Shown here one piece after another: positions 1 to 6,566 of a stretch of DNA of 44,513 bases (positions are counted from its first letter, which is position 1; each line of letters starts with the position of its first letter). The DNA comes from Marinomonas spartinae. GTDB lineage: Bacteria > Pseudomonadota > Gammaproteobacteria > Pseudomonadales > Marinomonadaceae. A program made the translations under genes and the position numbers. Location: positions 1 to 44,513 of the forward strand of contig NZ_FLOB01000020.1 of assembly GCF_900089775.1 (NCBI RefSeq). The letters are read 5' to 3'. The notes beneath the pieces are model-generated. The model ran no database searches. It worked only from the letters and a program-made list of their open reading frames with translations, and was not told the origin of the DNA.

Positions 1-88
1 TTCGAGACGAGGACGTTGATAGGTTGGGTGTGTAAGTGCTGTGAGGCATTGAGCTAACCAATACTAATTGCTCGTGAGGCTTGACCAT
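1..88 (+). rRNA. 23S rRNA, 3' end (partial)
   Basis: The first ~88 bases match the conserved 3' terminus of bacterial 23S rRNA: the GGACGTTGATAGG block, GGGTGTGTAAG, TTGAGCTAACC and the final GTGAGGCTTGACC. The 5' part lies outside the window. The mature end is estimated from the E. coli 23S end and may be off by a few bases. A 5S gene follows after a ~184-base spacer with no tRNA, the usual order 16S-23S-5S. Confidence 0.95.
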
Positions 89-272
89 ATAACACCAAAG
101 TGGTTTTACTGGAGATGGTTCCTGACCATTCTAGCACTTCCTCCTTCCATGGAGGTCGTAAGACACACAAAAGACACAGAATACGATCCGGTTTAACGCT
201 TGATTGTCGCTATTTCAGAATGAATTGTTAACAGAGACAAGTGAACGAATTTGCGCATTACGCACACGAGTT

Positions 273-390
273 TGCTTGACAGTCACAGAGGCGTTGAACC
301 ACCTGATCCCATCCCGAACTCAGAAGTGAAAAGCGCCATCGCCGATGGTAGTGTGGGAGATCCCATGTGAGAGTAGGTCGCCGTCAAGCT
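273..390 (+). rRNA. rrf: 5S rRNA
   Basis: Complete 5S of about 118 bases. It shows the ACCTGATCCCATCCCGAACTC and GCCGATGGTAGTGTGGG core blocks and complementary ends (TGCTTGACAG with CCGTCAAGC). It lies ~184 bases after 23S and is followed directly by a strong terminator, so it ends the rrn operon. Ends were set by pairing helix I. Confidence 0.95.
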
Positions 391-401
391 TTAATTTAGA
401 A

Positions 402-434
402 GGCCCTGATAGCTTATGCTGTCAGGGTTTTTTC
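402..434 (+). terminator. Rho-independent terminator of the rrn operon
   Basis: CCCTGATAGC pairs with GCTGTCAGGG (one mismatch) around a TTAT loop, followed by a run of T. It sits 12 bases after the 5S gene. Confidence 0.9.
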
Positions 435-463
435 TCGTCTCAAGAAACGTTTTAAACCATCAG

Positions 464-670
464 CCGGGTTGAGCCACCTGATCCCATCTCGGAACTCAGA
501 AGTGACTCTTTTTTCGCCGCAGGCGCTTGCCATCGCCGATGGTAGTGTGGGCTTGATTGAATTAAAAAGTCATGTGATTGGCAATGTTCCAAAGGAACCA
601 GCCAAAGACGCCGGAGGCGCTGCGAAGTAGGATAACGCATAGCGTTAGATCCGTGAGGTCGTTATCAAGA
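464..670 (+). pseudogene. Second 5S rRNA copy, interrupted by two inserted segments
   Basis: Three blocks, in order, match the intact 5S just upstream. Bases 467-505 match GTTGAACCACCTGATCCC... through AGAAGTGA. Bases 529-551 match GCCATCGCCGATGGTAGTGTGGG exactly. Bases 647-670 match the 3' end (AGATCC..GTGAG..GTCG..TCAAG). Between them are a ~23-base insert (506-528) and a ~95-base insert (552-646) that includes an imperfect palindrome at 630-652 (GGATAACGC-ATAGCGTTAGATCC). The same terminator type follows. Helix I and loop structure cannot form normally, so this is a duplicated 5S that has decayed or been remodelled rather than a working 5S. Confidence 0.8.
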
Positions 671-683
671 TTTAATTTAAGAA

Positions 684-717
684 AGCCCTGATAGCTATGC
701 TGTCAGGGCTTTTTTTC
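684..717 (+). terminator. Rho-independent terminator after the 5S-like copy
   Basis: AGCCCTGATAGC and GCTGTCAGGGCT form the stem (one mismatch), followed by seven T. It is nearly identical to the terminator at 402-434, so the duplication included both the 5S and its terminator. Confidence 0.88.
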
Positions 718-967
718 GTCTGCAGAAAATCCAAAAAAGTAAAAAGACATACCATACCGTCCCAATAAGTGTGTCTGACAAGGTGTTGTAATAGATGCCT
801 CTCTCTCATTAAATGATTTTATTTCGACCAAAAAACAAGCCATTTAACAAAAGAGAGACTATGGATTTCCCTAGGCCTGTATTGCAGGCTGAATGTGTCC
901 GCGAAACAGGCAGTTTTATCTCTCTGAAAAACCGATAATCAGTCCTCTCTGTTACTTGAATGAGGTC
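718..967. other. Intergenic stretch without a recognised gene
   Basis: About 250 bases between the second rrn terminator and the 3' end of the marR-type gene. It holds an imperfect GCCTG-TATTG-CAGGC hairpin near 875-889 with no T run. Nothing else was recognised. Confidence 0.5.
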
Positions 968-1483
968 TTATTGGGGCGTTTTACGAGTGGCTTGTTTGTC
1001 GCACCGTGACAGGGTGACTTTTTCCAGTAGGCTAATAAGCTGGTCGCGTTCTTCGTCCGTGAGTTTTGAAGCAAGTATTTTTTCATACTCTTTTGACTGT
1101 TCGGCTAACCAGCTTAGTTCATCTTGTCCTGAGTCCGTTAGGTAGAGTAGGTTGCTGCGACGATCACTTTGTTTGCTACGACGTTCTACTAAGTTGAGAG
1201 ATTCCAGCCAATCGACGACTTTGACAATACCGGCTCGGCTGATGCCAAGCTTTTTGGCTAAAGCAGATTGAGTAATGCCAGGGTGGGTTCCTATTAAAGA
1301 TAATGCGGTCATCCGAGCGGGTGAGATGGCATTGTCACCAAGAAATTCAAAAAAAAGTTCGTATGCGTGTACTTGTGCGCGCTTTATTGAGTATCCCAGC
1401 GCTTTAGATACCAGATCTAGCGGGTCTATTTTTATTTCATTGCTGTATACGCCCTCTTCCGGCGTTTTTTTGCCTGATCTCAT
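968..1483 (-). CDS. MarR-family transcriptional regulator
   Basis: 171 aa, longer than the usual ~145 aa because of an N-terminal extension of ~25 residues. Residues ~55-130 carry the MarR winged helix: a helix-turn-helix around ITQSALAKKLGISRAGIVKVVDWLE and the wing with the hallmark D-R-R after KQSDRRSNLLYLTDSG. C-terminal helices (residues 130-165) would complete the dimer. The ATG at 1483 follows a GGGA on the minus strand. The gene is divergent from the acyl-CoA operon at 1754, and a 19-base palindrome lies between them, so it probably represses that operon and is relieved by an acyl-CoA or aromatic acid ligand. The pairing resembles FerC, the MarR-type regulator of the Sphingobium ferBA feruloyl-CoA operon. 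The effector itself cannot be read from sequence. Confidence 0.88.
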   Translation of the reverse strand: MRSGKKTPEEGVYSNEIKIDPLDLVSKALGYSIKRAQVHAYELFFEFLGDNAISPARMTALSLIGTHPGITQSALAKKLGISRAGIVKVVDWLESLNLVERRSKQSDRRSNLLYLTDSGQDELSWLAEQSKEYEKILASKLTDEERDQLISLLEKVTLSRCDKQATRKTPQ

Positions 1484-1627
1484 TCCCAGTTTGTCCTTTT
1501 ATTTATCATTTTAATGCAGAAGCATATGTCAAAGTAGAAGCTTGATGTTTGTCTATATTAGACGGGATATGAGGTCATTACCCAAGCTTTTTAAGGTGGC
1601 TTGATGTTTTCATAATAACATGACAGT

Positions 1628-1646
1628 ATGTTAACTAGGTTAACAT
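1628..1646. promoter_or_regulatory. Probable MarR operator (19-base palindrome)
   Basis: ATGTTAAC-TAG-GTTAACAT is a perfect 8+3+8 inverted repeat in the divergent intergenic region between the marR-type gene and the hydratase gene. A single half-site GTTAACAT recurs at 1701-1708. Size and placement fit a MarR dimer site; assignment to this particular regulator is inferred. Confidence 0.7.
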
Positions 1647-1753
1647 TATATTGGGTTTACAATATGTTTTTTACCAACACTGATCAATGCATTGGTGTGG
1701 GTTAACATCGGTATCAGATACAAGTGCTGATTCGTATTGAGGAGATAAAAATA

Positions 1754-2545
1754 ATGAAAGAGCTTGATACTAGTAGTGCGCCGCTTGTGACGCTATCTAT
1801 TGAAGGAGCCATTGCCATGGTGACGCTTAACCGACCTGAAAAGCGTAATGCGCTGAGTATGGCGATGGTTGAGGAATTAATGGATGTGTTCTCGTCCTTA
1901 CCCAAGAGCGTGAGAGCCGTGATTCTGTCTGGTGCTGGAGAGCATTTCAGTGCAGGGTTGGATCTGTCAGAACTGAAGGAGTCTTCCTCTTCTGAAAACA
2001 TTGAAGGTTCTATGTTGTGGTATGAGGCCTTTGGCAAAATACAGTTTGGTCGAGTCCCTGTGATTGTGGTAATGCAGGGGGCGGTGGTTGGCGGTGGTCT
2101 AGAATTAGCCTCGGCCCTTCACGTCCGCATTGCTGAAAGTGATGCCTATTTCGGCTTGCCAGAAGGGCAACGGGGGATTTTCTTAGGCGGTGGAGGCTCG
2201 GTTCGGATTGCGAAGCTGATTGGCTTTTCTCGTGTTGCTGAAATGATGCTAACAGGCCACGTTGTTGATGCAACAGAAGCCCATCAAATAGGCCTTGCTC
2301 ATTACGTTGTGAAGAAAGGTGAAGGGATGCGTAAAGCTAGGGAGTTAGCGGAGAAAGTTGCCAGTAACTTACCCATGTCTAATTTCGCCATTCTTAAAGC
2401 ATTACCTTTGATTGCGGAACAGCCCATGTCCCATGGCTTGATGACTGAATCTTTGATGGCCGCCATTACGCAAGATGCACCAGAAGCGAAAGATAGAGTA
2501 AACGCATTCTTACAAAAACGGGCGAATAAAATTACGCCTGATTAA
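1754..2545 (+). CDS. Enoyl-CoA hydratase/isomerase (crotonase) family protein
   Basis: 263 aa from ATG 1754, which has GAGGAG nine bases upstream; an upstream in-frame GTG at 1724 overlaps no good ribosome site. Crotonase fold. The first oxyanion-hole segment is HFSAGLDL (residues 65-72). VVGGGLEL (residues 111-118) places Glu117, and LPEGQRGIF (135-143) places Glu137. These align with the two catalytic acids of classical hydratases (rat Glu144 and Glu164), so water addition to an enoyl-CoA is the likeliest reaction. It is the first gene of a four-gene operon with acyl-CoA synthetase, thiolase-fold and DUF35 genes. A hydratase/lyase acting on a hydroxycinnamoyl-CoA is an alternative; the substrate is unknown. 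Confidence 0.87.
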   Translation: MKELDTSSAPLVTLSIEGAIAMVTLNRPEKRNALSMAMVEELMDVFSSLPKSVRAVILSGAGEHFSAGLDLSELKESSSSENIEGSMLWYEAFGKIQFGRVPVIVVMQGAVVGGGLELASALHVRIAESDAYFGLPEGQRGIFLGGGGSVRIAKLIGFSRVAEMMLTGHVVDATEAHQIGLAHYVVKKGEGMRKARELAEKVASNLPMSNFAILKALPLIAEQPMSHGLMTESLMAAITQDAPEAKDRVNAFLQKRANKITPD

Positions 2546-2607
2546 TGATAGCCCTGTTAATTTTACTTTTAGCAAAGACACTTTAATTATAAAAATAAGA
2601 GGTTGTT

Positions 2608-4773
2608 ATGAGTACATTTAATCATGAAGGCGATGCCAGTTCGTCTATCGAAAGCCAATTTAACAAGGACATTCGTCCGATTCTTAATCCCAAAACCGTT
2701 GCCATTGTTGGCATGTCTAGCAAACCGGGTTCCGCTGGAAAAGTGGTCCTGAATAATTTATTAGCCGGTGGGTTTAGCGGAGAGGTTTATTTAGTTGGTC
2801 GCAGCGGGGGGCAGATTGATGGTCGTCAGGTCCTGACGGATATTACTCAGTTGCCCGAAGGGATTGAGTTAGTCATTTTAATGTTGCCGTCGTCCGCTGT
2901 GCTGGATGCGATTAAAGCATGTGTCTCCCGAGGCGTGCTCAGTGCGGTGTGTTTTGCTTCTGGTTTTGCTGAAATGGGTCAAGAGGGTCGTCATTTGCAG
3001 CTTGAGATGGCTGACATCGCGAACTCGGGCAATATGTCTCTGCTGGGTCCTAATACCGTGGGTTATTTCAACTACGTTAATGGTTTCTATGTCATGATGG
3101 TTGAGTTGGAGCTGCCGACTCGTCTTGATCCTGATAATGGTCCAGCAGTGGCGGTGGTAGCACAAAGTGGTGGCATTGGTGCTCATATCGCGGCATCACT
3201 GAAAGCGCGTGGTGTTCCTCTTTCTTATATGGTGACCACGGGGAATGAAGCACAGACTGGTCTGTCTGATATGATCCGTTATTATGCGACGGATGAGTAT
3301 ACAGGGGCTATCGTCGTGTACGCAGAGCAAATTCGCTCTGCGAGTGAGTTTATTGATGCCGTGAAGGAAGCCCGTCGTCACGGTAAAGGTGTCGTTTTGT
3401 TGCATTCAGGGCGAAGCGAGCGTTCTCAGGAAGCGGCTAAGTCACATACAGGAGCGCTTTCTGGTAACCATGCTGCCATGCAGTTGATAACAGAGTATTC
3501 TGGTGTAACCATCGCGAATAGCTTGGAAGAAGCGATCGATACCACACAGCTGCTGTTACGCTATCCGATTGCGCCAGACGGCGGATTAGGTTTAGTGACC
3601 GCCTCTGGTGCCATTTGTGGTTTAGCTCAGGACTATATTGAACAGCTCAATTTAGAAATGCCGCCATTATCAGCAGAGCAGGTCAAGGCACTGACCGCGC
3701 ATTTACCCGAATTTTTACCTCCTCGTAACCCTCTGGACTTAGGCACGCTGTCGAGCTACCAGCCTGATTTGATTGAAAAGGGTGTGAAGTCATTACTGGC
3801 GGATCCATCCATTGGCAGTGTTTTGGTCTCTATGCCTTTGCCAACTAAGGAAGCGTCTCTTGTGTGGTTAGGCTATTACCTTGAAGCGATTAAAGGTAGT
3901 AATAAGCCCGCTATCTATGTGATGCAAAACGAAGATGTACCATTGTCACCAGAATTTATTGAAGAAGCGCGTAAACACCGCGCTATTATCATGCGCTCTC
4001 CTGAGCGTGCCATGCGCGCCTTAGCCAATGTCACCCGTTTTGGTCGTCAACAGGCGCTGCAACAGCAACAGAATACCTTGGACAAGAAAGAGGCTATTGC
4101 TAGCTTAACCCTGAATAAAGGGACGCAGCCTGAGTGGGTTGGCAAGAAAATTCTTGAGCAACTGTCTATTCCTACACCAACTGGATCGCTTGCCACGACG
4201 CTTGATGAAGCCATCCATATCGCTAATGAAATTGGTTATCCCGTGGTGATTAAGGCTCAGTCTGCCGATCTGACTCATAAAAGTGATGCAGGTGGTGTCT
4301 TACTAAACATTAAGGATGAAGGCTCATTACGTGTTGCTTGGAGCAAACTTTATGACAATGTTAATAAAGCACGACCAGATTTGACGTTGGATGGTGTGCT
4401 GGTAGAAAAAATGGGTCAAAAAGGCCTTGAACTGTTGGTAGGAGCAAGTCGTGATCCGCAATGGGGACCTATCCTCATGGTTGGTTTAGGTGGTGTTTGG
4501 GTGGAAGTATTAGGTGATGTGCAATTGATGCCACCTCAATTACCAAAAGAAGCGATTATCGCCAAGTTAAATAGTCTAAAAAGTAAGAAACTGCTCAATG
4601 GCTTCCGTGGTGAGCCTGCCGTTGATCTGGAGGCAGTGGCTGATGTGGTGGCGACAGTGGGCCAACTCATGAGCGAGCGTCCAGAGATCACTGAAATCGA
4701 CATTAACCCATTGGTGGCGTTTGAGAAAGGTAAGGGTGTCGTTGCTCAAGATGTGCTTATGGTTATTGATTAA
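2608..4773 (+). CDS. ADP-forming acyl-CoA synthetase (CoA-binding plus ATP-grasp fusion)
   Basis: 721 aa, the usual length of the fused alpha-beta form. It would activate a carboxylic acid with CoA and ATP through acyl-phosphate and phosphohistidine intermediates. The N-terminal CoA-binding Rossmann domain (residues ~20-150) starts KTVAIVGMSSKPGSAG. The succinyl-CoA-ligase-like middle contains KSHTGALSG with His280 as the expected phosphohistidine. The C-terminal ATP-grasp domain (residues ~500-721) contains GYPVVIKAQSADLTHKSDAGG and ends with EIDINPLV. Start is ATG 2608 behind AAGAGG. It sits 62 bases after the hydratase gene and shares its direction. Feruloyl-CoA synthetase of Sphingobium (FerA) belongs to this NDP-forming superfamily, which suits the aromatic-acid hypothesis, but acetate, pimeloyl or other acids cannot be excluded. 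Confidence 0.9.
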   Translation: MSTFNHEGDASSSIESQFNKDIRPILNPKTVAIVGMSSKPGSAGKVVLNNLLAGGFSGEVYLVGRSGGQIDGRQVLTDITQLPEGIELVILMLPSSAVLDAIKACVSRGVLSAVCFASGFAEMGQEGRHLQLEMADIANSGNMSLLGPNTVGYFNYVNGFYVMMVELELPTRLDPDNGPAVAVVAQSGGIGAHIAASLKARGVPLSYMVTTGNEAQTGLSDMIRYYATDEYTGAIVVYAEQIRSASEFIDAVKEARRHGKGVVLLHSGRSERSQEAAKSHTGALSGNHAAMQLITEYSGVTIANSLEEAIDTTQLLLRYPIAPDGGLGLVTASGAICGLAQDYIEQLNLEMPPLSAEQVKALTAHLPEFLPPRNPLDLGTLSSYQPDLIEKGVKSLLADPSIGSVLVSMPLPTKEASLVWLGYYLEAIKGSNKPAIYVMQNEDVPLSPEFIEEARKHRAIIMRSPERAMRALANVTRFGRQQALQQQQNTLDKKEAIASLTLNKGTQPEWVGKKILEQLSIPTPTGSLATTLDEAIHIANEIGYPVVIKAQSADLTHKSDAGGVLLNIKDEGSLRVAWSKLYDNVNKARPDLTLDGVLVEKMGQKGLELLVGASRDPQWGPILMVGLGGVWVEVLGDVQLMPPQLPKEAIIAKLNSLKSKKLLNGFRGEPAVDLEAVADVVATVGQLMSERPEITEIDINPLVAFEKGKGVVAQDVLMVID

Positions 4774-4799
4774 GCCTCGATGGAGTATGAGTAACGTGA

Positions 4800-4842
4800 G
4801 CTGCCTACGTGGTGTAGCAACTACCGAGTAGTCGTAAGCAGC
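4800..4842 (+). other. Intercistronic RNA stem-loop
   Basis: GCTGCCTACG (4800-4809) pairs with CGTAAGCAGC (4833-4842) with one mismatch. An outer pairing of AGTATG (from ~4782) with CATACT (from ~4844) could extend it. It lies in the 102-base gap between the synthetase and thiolase-fold genes. There is no adjacent T run before the next ribosome site, so it is more likely an mRNA-processing or stability element than a terminator. Confidence 0.5.
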
Positions 4843-4875
4843 GCATACTAAACTATTTTTATGAGGAGAAACATC

Positions 4876-6063
4876 ATGGGGCTTAAAGGGCAAGCCTATG
4901 TGGTGGGCGCTTACGAACATCCAACACGTCATGCCGTGGATAGATCGCTGGGTCAGCTACATGCTGACGTGGCACTGGGAGCTTTGCAGGATGCGGGCTT
5001 GACGGTCGATGATGTGGATGGTTATTTCTGTGCGGGGGATGTGCCTGGTTGGGAGTCTCCTGGCGTTGGTCCATTGTCCGTGGTCGAGTATTTGGGGTTG
5101 AAATTACGCCATTTCGATACTTCTGAAACGTGGGGCTCGTCTTATATCAATCATGTGGAGCACGCTGTTCAAGCCATCCAAGCGGGTAAATGCCGCGTTG
5201 CTCTGATTACCCAAGCGGGTCGGCCACGGGCGGAAAAGTTTTCCCCCGTCGAGAGCCATCTCAAACAGACACAATCAACAGCGGAATCTCCGTTCGAGCT
5301 ACCATACGGACCAGTGGTCACCAATATGTATGGGATGTGTGCCGCGCGTCATATGTACGAATATGGCACAACCTCCGAACAGTTAGCTTGGATTAAGGTG
5401 GCAGCATCCCACCATGCTCAACATAACCCTAATGCGATGTTACCTAAGGTGGTGACGGTTGAGGAGGTGATTGCATCACCAATTGTCTCGACACCACTGC
5501 ATCGCTTGGACTGCTGTGTGATAAGCGATGGTGGTGGGGCATTGGTGATTGCTCATCCCGATGTTGCTCGTCAGCTTAAGCGTCCGTTGATTCGACCCAT
5601 TGGATCGGGTTTTACGGTGAAACACCTTAACGGCGGTTACTTCAACATCCTTGAGTCCGGTGCCGTGCAAACGGGTAAAGAAGCGTTTGCTGAAGCCGGT
5701 GTGACACCTCAGGACATTCAGTATGCTTCTTTGTATGATAGCTTTACGATTACTGTCTTGATTCAACTGGAGAACCTTGGTTTTTGTGAGCCAGGCCAGG
5801 GGGGGCGTTTTGTCACCGATGGTGGATTGATCTCTGGGGTAGGCCGCTTGCCGTTTAATACCGATGGTGGAGGGTTATGTAACAATCATCCGGGAAATCG
5901 TGGGGGGATGACAAAACTGATTGAGGCCATGCGTCAGTTGCGTGGTGAAGCTCATCCTGCCGTACAGGTGGACAATTGTACTCTAGCATTAGTGCATGGC
6001 ACGGGTGGACAGCTAGGGGCGCGTCATGGCAGTGCCACGTTAATTCTAGAAAGAGAGGGCTGA
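4876..6063 (+). CDS. Thiolase-fold protein (lipid-transfer/SCP2-type), canonical Cys absent; possible retro-aldolase
   Basis: 395 aa from ATG 4876. An in-frame ATG at 4861 is part of the ribosome site itself (ATGAGGAGAAACATC-ATG). The thiolase fold is clear: N-terminal half with DALQ-type helix ALQDAGLTVDDVDGYF, C-terminal NTDGGGLCNNHPGNRGG and ALVHGTGGQLGARHG. Where thiolases carry the acyl-accepting Cys, this protein reads ETWGSSYINHVEHA, so the nucleophile is replaced by Ser/Tyr. Such proteins, paired with a DUF35 partner as here (next gene, 2-base gap), include the steroid side-chain retro-aldolase Ltp2 with ChsH2. Context (hydratase, synthetase, no hydroxyacyl-CoA dehydrogenase) favours retro-aldol cleavage of a beta-hydroxyacyl-CoA over thiolysis. 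This functional choice is inferred. Confidence 0.8.
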   Translation: MGLKGQAYVVGAYEHPTRHAVDRSLGQLHADVALGALQDAGLTVDDVDGYFCAGDVPGWESPGVGPLSVVEYLGLKLRHFDTSETWGSSYINHVEHAVQAIQAGKCRVALITQAGRPRAEKFSPVESHLKQTQSTAESPFELPYGPVVTNMYGMCAARHMYEYGTTSEQLAWIKVAASHHAQHNPNAMLPKVVTVEEVIASPIVSTPLHRLDCCVISDGGGALVIAHPDVARQLKRPLIRPIGSGFTVKHLNGGYFNILESGAVQTGKEAFAEAGVTPQDIQYASLYDSFTITVLIQLENLGFCEPGQGGRFVTDGGLISGVGRLPFNTDGGGLCNNHPGNRGGMTKLIEAMRQLRGEAHPAVQVDNCTLALVHGTGGQLGARHGSATLILEREG

Positions 6064-6065
6064 TT

Positions 6066-6458
6066 ATGTCGCATCGTATTCCTACATCACCGCAACCGTG
6101 GTCAGAGACTCAGACTTTTTGGCAGGCTGCTAATGAAGACAAGCTAATGATTCAGCGCTGTCTGGATACTGGCAAGGCGTTTTTTTATCCGCGAGAGCAC
6201 AGCCCATTTTCTGGACGAAATCATTGTGAATGGTTCGAAGCCAGTGGTAAGGGGGTTCTTTACTCTTATAGCGTCATGACTCGAGCAACGCCCGCTTACT
6301 GCATTGCCTATGTTGAACTGGAAGAAGGGCCTATCATACTCACCAATTTAGTGGCTGATGATTTTAATCAGATTAAAATCGGACAGTCAGTAACGGTGGT
6401 GTTTATTGCAAGTGAAAATGGTCAGAAGGTACCTGTGTTTACCCCTGTCTCTGGTTAG
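6066..6458 (+). CDS. DUF35 / Zn-ribbon OB-fold protein, partner of the thiolase-fold enzyme
   Basis: 130 aa from ATG 6066, two bases after the previous stop; the reading frame is open further upstream inside that gene, but this start fits the operon and the family length. An N-terminal helix (PWSETQTFWQAANEDKLMIQ) packs on the thiolase partner in known structures. Then comes a rubredoxin-like zinc ribbon position and an OB fold (GVLYSYSVM...PAYCIAYVELEEGPIILTNLV...IKIGQSVTVVF). Only two cysteines remain in the ribbon region (RCLDTGK and NHCEW), so the metal site looks degenerate. DUF35 proteins stabilise and help shape the active site of thiolase-fold or retro-aldolase partners, consistent with its position. 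Confidence 0.85.
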   Translation: MSHRIPTSPQPWSETQTFWQAANEDKLMIQRCLDTGKAFFYPREHSPFSGRNHCEWFEASGKGVLYSYSVMTRATPAYCIAYVELEEGPIILTNLVADDFNQIKIGQSVTVVFIASENGQKVPVFTPVSG

Positions 6459-6525
6459 GGAAGGGGTGGACAGATACTGCAGTGCAGAGAGTTGAATAAG
6501 GTGGTCTATTTTTTTATTCCCCATA

Positions 6526-6553
6526 AGAGCCAGCGAACATTGTTGCTGGCTCT
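6526..6553. terminator. Stem-loop between convergent genes, possible bidirectional terminator
   Basis: AGAGCCAGC and GCTGGCTCT form a perfect 9-bp stem with a 10-base loop, midway between the convergent DUF35 and coiled-coil membrane protein genes. T-richness on either side is weak, so termination is likely but not certain. Confidence 0.55.
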
Positions 6554-6566
6554 ATTCTAGACCGGT

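Noticed and set aside
89..272. tRNA gene in the 23S-5S spacer
   Set aside because: No T-arm GGTTCRA or anticodon-arm pattern could be built.
452..640. 62-aa minus-strand ORF in the 5S-like region
   Set aside because: It lies across conserved 5S blocks and inserts, lacks any family resemblance and is a chance frame.
4576..4932. 118-aa minus ORF at the synthetase/thiolase junction
   Set aside because: Antisense to two clear genes, and its sequence matches no family I recognise.
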